Shown here: in pieces, positions 56,601-64,000 of the stretch
How the letters are laid out: each line of letters starts with the position of its first letter
Numbering within the stretch: position 1 is the first letter of the stretch
Assembly (NCBI GenBank): GCA_963969365.1
Contig: OZ017756.1
Span: 620,001-684,000, forward strand
DNA: 64,000 nucleotides
Source of the DNA: Asterochloris sp. CNOR1
Taxonomy: Eukaryota > Chlorophyta > Trebouxiophyceae > Trebouxiales > Trebouxiaceae
Direction of reading: 5' to 3'
Program-made: the position numbers and the translations under genes
Notes under the pieces: model-generated
Databases searched by the model: none
Told to the model about the DNA's origin: nothing
The model's input: the letters and a program-made list of their open reading frames with translations, nothing else

Positions 56601-59600
56601 GCTGCTGAGCCGCTCGCTGCTGCTCAGCTGCCAGCACTGCAACCAGAGCAGCAACATTTTGCGCCCTTGCTGCTGCACCAGGGACCCAGGCAGCTGCAGG
56701 CAGCACAACGGCTGATCTGCCCAAGCAATGCATGAAGTAGCAGGGATCAAGCTGAGCTGCGCACTGCTACTCTGGCTTGCAAGCCTTGCGGCGCGCTGCC
56801 CTTCGTGCTGCGCCTTCACAGAGGCTGCACTCACAGCTGCCTCATCTGCAGCGCTGCCAGCTGCTGGCTGCCGGCAGCTCTGCAGTCCATATGTATGCTG
56901 CATTGATAGCTACAAGAGTGATTGATGCTGTTCCTGGGATCCAGGCACTGCCGACGGCAGGGCACCTTTGACACCAACTGGCAGCACAAAAAAGGATGCC
57001 TCTGGACATCAAATCACAGCAGCAAGGTGGAACCAAGATTGCTCTGCTGCAACGACTCCCACCACGCCAGCATCGAGTACAGTGCTGTACCTTGCTGCGC
57101 CTGCTGCACAGCATCCCGGTGCTGCTGGTGGGCGCGTTCCAACTCCTTCAGCAGCGCGTCTCGCTCGCGGGTGTGCTCCCTGTCAAGCCGCGCCTGCAGC
57201 TGCTCCTGTGCCCTGCAGCACATTGCAGAGACAGCTTCTCAGGGTAAGCCTGCCAATTTCTGTTCTTGACGTGGCTGAGGCACCCTACAGCACAACTCGT
57301 TGTCATGCAGACAGCAGGATGGAGGAGAAATTACCAGACAACAAGTCTGCTCTGAGCTAGATGGCAGCATGTTTACATGAGTGGGATGTAGTGCCCACCT
57401 GTCTGCATCGGCCCTGGCCTGCTTGGCAGCCGCAGCTGCTGCACCCTCGGCAGATTGGGCCTCATGCACCTGCAGCTCCTTGGCAGCTGTGGCCTGCCGC
57501 TGCTGCTGCAGCTGCTCCTGCAGCCTGTAGAGCTCCTGGGACTTGGCTGCCATGCGGGCATTCAGCTCTGCCACAGCAGCACTCTGCAGCAGACAAAGGG
57601 GTGGTTCACTGTTATGTGCAGGCTGCACGTGCCTTTGAGTCGCTTGATACATATCCTGTTGCTTAACAGCAGTGCAAAGTTGGTCAGGCATAAGGCAGAG
57701 CACAAAGTGGCCCACCTGGTCCGCCAGAGCAGCGTGCCCTGCCTTGTCCTGCAGCGCGCTCAGCCGTGCCTCTGCCTCCTGCAGGCATTGACAGAGCACG
57801 TTGCTGCAGTCGTGCTGCGTAAAGCAGGATGTGAGTGGGCGTCATCACATCACCCAAGCTCAGCCTTTCGACCCCTAGCCCAGCTGTGTGCATTCAGACC
57901 GCATCCTGCAAGAGCCTGCCCAAGCAGACAGCTGCTTGTTGCAGAGCGGCAAACTGTCATTGCAGGCCAGATCCACACACACACACACACAAGACATCCC
58001 TCACCTGCAGCGCACTCTTCAGGCCGATTGCCTGCAGGGCGACCGCATCCCCGCGACGCTTGGCTGCTGCATGGGAGGCAATCAGCTGCTGCTGCGCCAG
58101 CTTGAGAGCACACATCTCCCTGGTCAGGTGGAGCGAGCGCTCCTGCTGTTCAGGCACCAGCAGCAGCCTGACCACCTCTGCATCGAAATAGGCCCTGATC
58201 TCTGCATCGCGCCGCGCCACAGCGTGCTGCACGCTGCTGGCTGACTCCATATCAGCTGTACCTGCGCACAGATAGGACAGCTTGACGGCTGAGGTTGCAC
58301 TGGGCGCATGATTCTGCATGAGCACCCAGCTGCAAGCATTGATGGGCACTGCCTGAGGTTGCGTGTGCCTTTCATCAAGCAAACTGCACTCAGACTGTTT
58401 GTATTTTTAAACACACAATCGAAAGTGAGGTTGCTGGAGGACAGGCAGAATGCAATCTACATGTACCTGCAGCCTCCATGGCTACTGCCGCCAGCTTGCT
58501 TTCCAGCACCTTGCTTTCAGCCTCAGCGCAGCTCAGCTTGCGCTGAAGCGCCTCACACTGCCACTGCTGAGCTGCATGCTGGCTCTGGGCATGCTTCAAG
58601 CTCAGGCTGAGGCTGATCACCTGCATGGACACGCTAGAGAATCAAGCCAGCAGCCATCCTGGCAAATGCTAAAGGAAGCCTCTGCTGCTTTAAGAGGAAA
58701 TTTATGCTCAGCAGCATAAGTTAAGTGCTCAAGCAAAGGGCAGACATTGGCATCATGGCCAGCTCCTCAGAACACTACAGGAGGCTGTGAACATAGTTAG
58801 TGCATTGATAATTACTACACTACTTGCCTGCGCATGTGCCTGCTCCAGCTGCTCACTCAGAGCATCAGCATGGCGTTGCTGCAGAGCATGTCGCTGCTCC
58901 GCGTCATGGCTAGCCTGCAAAATAGGCCCCATGTGCAACCGTTTGCTACCACTGGAGCAAGGAGGTATGCTCTCTGCATGAAGTATTTCAAGCAGACAGT
59001 GCTGAGCAGCCACCAGGCTGCAAATAACAGGGAAGGCTCGCATGACACACAATGCCATTGTGTCGGTGCCATGCAGCATACATCATGTCAGCTCGCCTGC
59101 AGCATGCGCTTGCTGTTGATGTTCCGCACAGCCTCACGTTCAGCAAGAGCTGTGTCACACTGAACTGTTCGCTCCTCAAGTGCAGCTTCCAGGGACCTGC
59201 AGGCAAAGCAGTTTGGTCCCTCTCACCATGAAGAACATCATGTCAGCCTCACACAACTCCAGAGCCTGAACACAAAGTTGCAATGCTCTGAAGCAGCAAC
59301 GTGCAGAGAACCACAGACTCAGCCAGCAGGCGTGCAGATGTCACCCAAGCAGTGGCCAAGCCACAGCATCACTCACTTACATGCTACCTCACCTAACTTT
59401 GGTGCCCAGTGCTCCAGCCTCAGCCTGTGCGATACGTGCATCTGCGGCCGCCTTGCTGTTCTTGGCCTCAGCGTCCAATAGCATCTGCTTCAGCCGGCTC
59501 ACCACCCTGTGCGGCCGCTCCTCATTGACACCTGCAGGGATGTATAGCTTGTCTGCAGAGCTCCATGAGCTGACCTTTGTGCGCACCAAGCCCATGATGC

Positions 59601-62600
59601 TCTTTATCCACGCTGTGCGGCTGCTGCTCAGTGACAGTGGCAGACAGATGCTTCGCATGCACCACCCCGCAAGAGCTGTCAGAGCATTAGAGATGCATGC
59701 AGGCAGGCTCCTGTATGGACCAGGGCCAGCCTGTGTGCAAGAAGCTGCAGCAACAGGCAGTACACAAACTTTGCTGATTGCTGTCATTCCCTCTCAGGTG
59801 GTCAGTGATAGCAAACAAGCAGGCAGCTTAGCTCTGGAGGAAGCTTAATCGTGCCAGGTTCTCTGCAGTGGCATACGAGGGAACACCTCTGAAGCACCGA
59901 CCTCGCTTGCAGAGCAGCGCTAGAGGCATAGAATCCAGCAGGGAACACGTCTCTGGTCATAATTCGGCCTTGCTAAATAGCCTCCAGCTGAGGGCCTACC
60001 TACTGATGCCTCTGATGCCCCATCCTCACTCCTGTATCCCTCGCTGGCTTGATTTGGCCGCAGCATGGCAATCAAGTGGTCAATGCCAGACGACAGCTTG
60101 GCACCCATGCTGCCAGTCTCCATGCTGGAGGCCTCAGCAGATGGCACTAAGACATCGTCAGCATGTGAAGCAACAGGACTCAGAGGCGGTGCCATCGCAT
60201 TCGCCAAGGCCTGCCTGAGCGCTGCAGAGGCTTCAGCACGCTCCCTGCAAGCACAGTATCAGCTTGCTCAAGGGAAGTGTTAGGGGGCCTGCAGGCCCAG
60301 TGGCATGACAATGATGCTTCTACAGGTTTGAACAACTCAGACCTCACCTGCTCAGCTGCTCAAAGTGCCTGGCACGTGCGCTCTCAAGAGCAGCTTGCAG
60401 ACCAGTGATCTCAGCATCTGCCTTGTCGAGGGTGGCCTTTGCATCATCCAGCTCGCGGGTGAGCTGCAAGCCGCAGACGAGTGCGTTCAGCCCATCATTA
60501 GCCCATTGCAGCGGTTTTTTTTGAACAGCGCCCCGGGAAATGTTACGATGCAGCTCTTGTGCAGAGCGAACGTAGCCTGTTTCACAGGGCTCAAAGGCTT
60601 TGATGCAAGTTGACGTCCCGTGCAATCTGCCTCACAGGTCTGGTGCTTGATTGCAGCAAGCTGTAAGGCACGAGGTCAAAGCTGTGCCAGTCACTGACTT
60701 TCAGGTTAACCTCTGCGCCTGCGCCTGCGTCAGCCTTCCTGGCAGTCAGAGCCCTGGCCTGGCCCTCTGCAGCAGCTGCTGCCAGCGTCAATTGGTGGTC
60801 CCTATCGGTCACGGCCTGCTGCGCTTTGTTCAGCTCCAACTTGGCCTGGTGCAGCTCCCTACGCGTGCCCTCCAGCTCGCAGTGCAGCTCAGAGCCCCTG
60901 CAGGACAGATTGGTACTGTATATAAATGCATCAGCAACACGTAATCCTGTGGGTACACTTCAATCATTATCACCCTCAGACAGGGCTTCAAACGCTTGAT
61001 GCCCAGGATGCCTGCTGACCTAATCAGACCGCACAGGGCATAGTGGTGCTAGGGATGCGTAACACTGTCTCATGTAGGGCACGACTATGCATCACTGACA
61101 TCCCAGACGGCCGGGGCATGGCTCTGCTGATGGCTCACCTGCGCTCCTCCACGACCTCACGCATCCGTGCAGAGGTCAGCTGCGCCGTCAGTGACACAAT
61201 GCGCTGGTCCTTCTCCCCTGCAGCATTTACGGAGGAACCTTTCCTGAGACTGATGCGCAGGTGCGAGCCTGACTTCACGAAACCTCCTGCAACAGCCAAG
61301 CTTCAACAGCCAAATTTCAGCAGTTGCTTCCTTAGACCAACTTTAACCCGTTCAGAGGTTGTTGCACATGTTGCTCTGCTGCAGCGCAGTCAGGGCCACC
61401 CTATGCAGTGCTATACAGCACTGTTGTCCAAGTGAACAGTAACAGACTCTGCTCACCAGGCGTTCCGGCCTGCAGCGTCTCCACCGTCTCCATGAGAACC
61501 AAGAGCTGCACCCGCCGCTCCTCGGCCTCCCCCTGTGCATGCTGCAGGTCGCGCTGCAGGGCTGATGCAGCGCGGTCGGCCTGTTCCCTGTGCTCCTGCA
61601 GCTGCGCCTCCGCCCTCTTCAGGAGGCCAACCTTTGCACTCAGCTCGGCCTGCAGCACAATGCAGTCGACAACTCAGCGAGCAGCTCTGGACATGTCAGG
61701 GACCAGGACTAAGGTAGTTGCAGCCTGCTCTCTTTGCAACAGTGACAAACAGACCTCAGGCAGCCACAGCATGCCTGCACCTCCAGTTTCCCCAAGCCAG
61801 ATACCAAAGCTATCACCTTGAGCCTGATCATGTTGAGCTGGGAGGCTGCCAATGCCTGCTCCGCCTCCTGCTTGGCTGCTGTGGCAGCCTCGCTGACACG
61901 CTCTGCCTCACTCTGCCTTCGCGCAGCCAGACTGACCTCCCTCCAACGGGCTGCCTCTGCAGGAGCCTTGCCCTCAGCAGCCTCCCGTGTGCTGTGCAGC
62001 AGGCGCTCACACTCTGCCACCCTGGTATGAGCAGCTGCTACTTCCCTGGCTGCCTCTGCAGTACACCACAAGCTGATGCTTAGTGAGGCAACAGGCTCAG
62101 CTGACAGTCTGTACCAGCAGCCAAGGCGTCAACAACTGGGCTTATGCCAAGCAAAGCAACCAACAACTCAAAATTTCAAGATAATGCAGCGAGGTGGGAC
62201 TCCACGTGTCAGTGCCTGCTGGGCGGCAAGCAAGCTGTGGACCAAAAGCAAAGCTGCTGTCCCCTGGACCTGTGCTGCTTTATACAAAGGTGTTGCAGCG
62301 CACTGTGTATGCCCTGTCATGCGCATAAGCTGCACTGACCTGTCAGCTGCGCCTGCAGGCGTGCCTTCTCGACCTCCTGCACCTCCATGTCTTCCCGCAG
62401 CTGCTGCAGGCTGGACTGCTGCAACAGCAGCTGGCGCTGCAGGCTCCCAGACCGCTCCTCAAATGCCTGCAGGCCCAGTCCTCAACATCTCAGGGAGCCA
62501 TTCTCAGCAGTTTCAAATGCAGGGGTCATGCCTACAGTGCAGCTGGGCACTGAAATCCTCAGCCAGTCCTGTGGCAGTCTGCTGTGGCAGATGCATCCAT

Positions 62601-64000
62601 GCTGTGTGCAGGTGGGCAGCAGGCTCAGCGGGGACATGCAATTCTAACCTTCCAGCCTTGGGGTGAAGCCTCCAGCCAATAGGCAGACATGCAGGATGGA
62701 CCGCCAAAGGAACCGCAACATGCAAGCTGCCAGGCAGACAAGACAACTATTAAGGTGGCATCTCTATTGCCCACATCATCAGCAGCCAGGCTGCAGGCTT
62801 TACCAGTCCTCCAGACTGGTGGCAGGTACTCTGGTCTGTCAGGAAACAACAGCAGTTCTCTACAACTCACCTCTGCAGCTGAAATGGCTGCAGCAGAACC
62901 TGCGCCGCCTGCAGCAGCTCTGGCACTGGCGCTCTGCCTCAAGGCTGCCAGCTCGGACTGCAGCTGCCGCGTCTGCACCTCTGCTGCCTCAGCCCGCTCC
63001 ACAAGGGACGCCACTACATGATGCTGACTCTCAGTGGTCAGGTCTGCAGATGTACAAGAGTAGAATTGTTGGGCACCGCTGAGTGCTTGTGCCCCTGACT
63101 GCCACGCCAGCTGATCTCTCGGATGCTGTTCACTGTTTGAAGCAGCTTGTGGCAACTTCTGCCCTTGGCATCACTCACCCCTCAGCACTGGCATAATGAA
63201 AGCACCCACCTGGCAGAGGCACCTGAGCCCCAAGCCCCTGGCCCAGCAGCAAATATGAGAGCATCTGTGCAAGGCGCAGCATCAGTAAGGACTAGCACAG
63301 ACCAGACTCCCGAGCGCTCAAATTGGCAGGGGCCCAACAACAAAAGGTGCCTAAGGCAGCCCTGGCAGTGTACACGGATATGCCTGACCAGCAATAGCAT
63401 CCCCCACCCTGTTGCTGAGATCAAGGCCCCCTAGGCGCTTACCTGGCAGGGGCGCCCGCACACGCACCCCCCCCGGCCCCACCCCTGCGCTGACAGTGCG
63501 CCTCACATCCTCCATCAGCCGCGCCTCGTGCTCAGTTGCCTCATAGCCGCCCAGCTGCTGGCGCAAAGCACTGTGGTCGCGCTGCAGATCCGCCACACGT
63601 TGCTCCGCAAAGCCGAGGTCGGACTTCAGCCTTGCCTCCGAGCGGCGCAGAAAGGTGACCTCCCCACCCAAGCGGGCAATTTCCTACAGGGGGCATTAAA
63701 ACATGATATCATTGTGTGCTGACACGCAGCCCCACAGTGTCGTGACATTTCTGCCCAGGCGAGTCATTTCGAGAAGCAAATACGATCGGGGGCCTGGCAC
63801 AAAGCCGCCAGCTGACATGCATTGTCATGTAAGGGCACAACAGGCTTGTATGGGCACACCTGCGTTTGGGCAGGCTCTGTCACATCCCTGCAGCTCATGC
63901 TCACTCTTTTGCAGTTCATGTGCTGCGCGAAGCTGGCAATCGTGCAGCCTTCGGTGTTCGCAGTCACACGCAGCAAGACCCACCTCGTGTAGGTCGCTGC
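40985..64000 (-). CDS. Giant multi-exon coiled-coil protein (N terminus beyond the window)
   Basis: At least 40 short minus-strand exons, each opening after CAG and closing at GTGAGC/GTAAGG-type donors, read as continuous heptad-rich Ala/Glu/Gln/Leu/Arg coiled coil. Well-supported examples are 63683-63443 (S-E-A-R-L-K-S-D-L-G-F-A-E-Q-R), 62060-61800, 61658-61458, 58260-58000, 54800-54300, 50366-50079 (96 codons, L-E-A-A-L-A-G-A-E-A-A-R-Q-Q-L), 46200-46000 and 42103-41876 (76 codons). The chain ends at or below 41180. Total length here is probably above 2,000 residues. Non-coiled inserts include a Ser/Pro/Gln-rich exon at 54800-54300, an N-P-F-containing exon near 53000 and an acidic D-S-L-G-S-F-S-F piece near 45250. 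It resembles centrosomal, nuclear-basket or Golgi tether proteins only in a general way. It could be more than one gene. Confidence 0.6.
42097..42250 (-). repeat. Triplicated 3' splice acceptor unit in the giant coiled-coil gene
   Basis: On the minus strand a unit of the form CACAGCC-ACCC...CTGCAG|GCA(T/C)(G/A)GCAG occurs three times, with acceptor Gs at 42216, 42180 and 42104. The last opens the exon 42103-41876. The first two are spaced 36 bases apart and the third lies 76 bases on. The upstream copies do not lead into an open in-phase reading. The organisation matches the triplicated acceptor at 14470-14582 in an unrelated gene. Confidence 0.6.
50277..50745 (-). repeat. Three copies of an acceptor plus exon 5' part in the giant coiled-coil gene
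   Basis: The functional exon 50366-50079 opens CAG|GAGCGCCTCTTTGCCGCAGAG. Upstream on the minus strand, copies of its acceptor and first codons lie at 50526 (CAG|GAGCACCTCATGTCCATGAG, with similarity continuing for about 100 bases through a degraded L-E-A-A-L-A-G-A) and at about 50728 (CAG|GACTTCCTCTTTGCTGCATA). Spacings are about 160 and 202 bases. The upstream copies carry frame-breaking changes, so they are taken as exon relics inside the intron. Confidence 0.6.
51903..51960 (-). repeat. Tandemly duplicated 5' splice donor in the giant coiled-coil gene
   Basis: ACTTGCAGCTCACCTGCAAC (about 51903) and ACTTGCAGCTCACCTGCAGC (about 51927) are adjacent direct repeats of about 24 bases. On the minus strand each provides GTTGCAG or CTGCAG followed by GTGAGC, that is two identical donor sites 24 bases apart. 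Since 24 is a multiple of three, both donors keep the frame and would add or omit eight residues. Confidence 0.55.
57970..57990. repeat. Short CA dinucleotide repeat
   Basis: An uninterrupted (CA)n tract of about ten units lies in an intron of the giant coiled-coil gene. A shorter, less regular CA-rich tract lies near 21112. Both are simple microsatellites with no evident role. Confidence 0.7.

Noticed and set aside
1-64000. Transposon, retroelement or integrated viral sequence
   Set aside because: No reverse transcriptase, integrase, transposase or capsid-like reading, and no long terminal or inverted repeats noticed on either strand.

Overview
This window looks like nuclear DNA of a unicellular green alga (Chlorophyta, possibly Trebouxiophyceae; genus not determined). 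Genes are split into many short exons. Introns run GTGAGC/GTGAGT to TGCAG and are about 100-500 bases long. Coding third positions favour G/C, and TGTAA, the green-algal polyadenylation signal, follows several stop codons. No bacterial operons, rRNA, tRNA, CRISPR or intact transposon was seen. All gene models were spliced by hand from splice signals, reading phase and protein similarity remembered from known families, so exon borders may be off.

Layout. (1) 114-22111 (+): the 5'-incomplete end of a very large extracellular protein gene, about 45 exons and about 2,900 residues. It has FN3/Ig-like repeats, then a cohesin-like domain followed by TMEM132-family signatures, then a second cohesin-like stretch ending in an EF-hand/dockerin-like calcium loop, then more FN3-like repeats. 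(2) 22795-30295 (-): a Rab-GTPase-activating protein with a complete TBC domain. (3) 30796-31752 (+): a small protein with a hydrophobic segment and a coiled coil. (4) 31921-32552 (-): a 163-residue TFIIS N-terminal-domain protein resembling TCEANC2. (5) 32717-35203 (+): an SRAP/HMCES DNA-protein crosslink enzyme, complete in seven exons. (6) 35544-36640 (-): a small coiled-coil protein. (7) 36799-39125 (+): a 274-residue protein with a long hydrophobic hairpin, promethin/oleosin-like in appearance. (8) about 40985 to beyond 64000 (-): a giant coiled-coil protein of 40 or more exons whose N terminus lies outside the window.

The eight genes alternate strictly in orientation (+ - + - + - + -), so every boundary is a convergent 3' pair or a divergent 5' pair. 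The tightest divergent pair is the TFIIS-like gene and HMCES, whose start codons are about 164 bases apart.

Two things stand out. First, the TMEM132/cohesin architecture, described in the literature as holozoan, appears here in what looks like algal DNA. Second, at least four unrelated genes carry decayed tandem copies of exon-intron junctions: a splice site plus some adjoining exon sequence duplicated two to five times inside the neighbouring intron. This suggests one recurrent process that makes and erodes splice sites.
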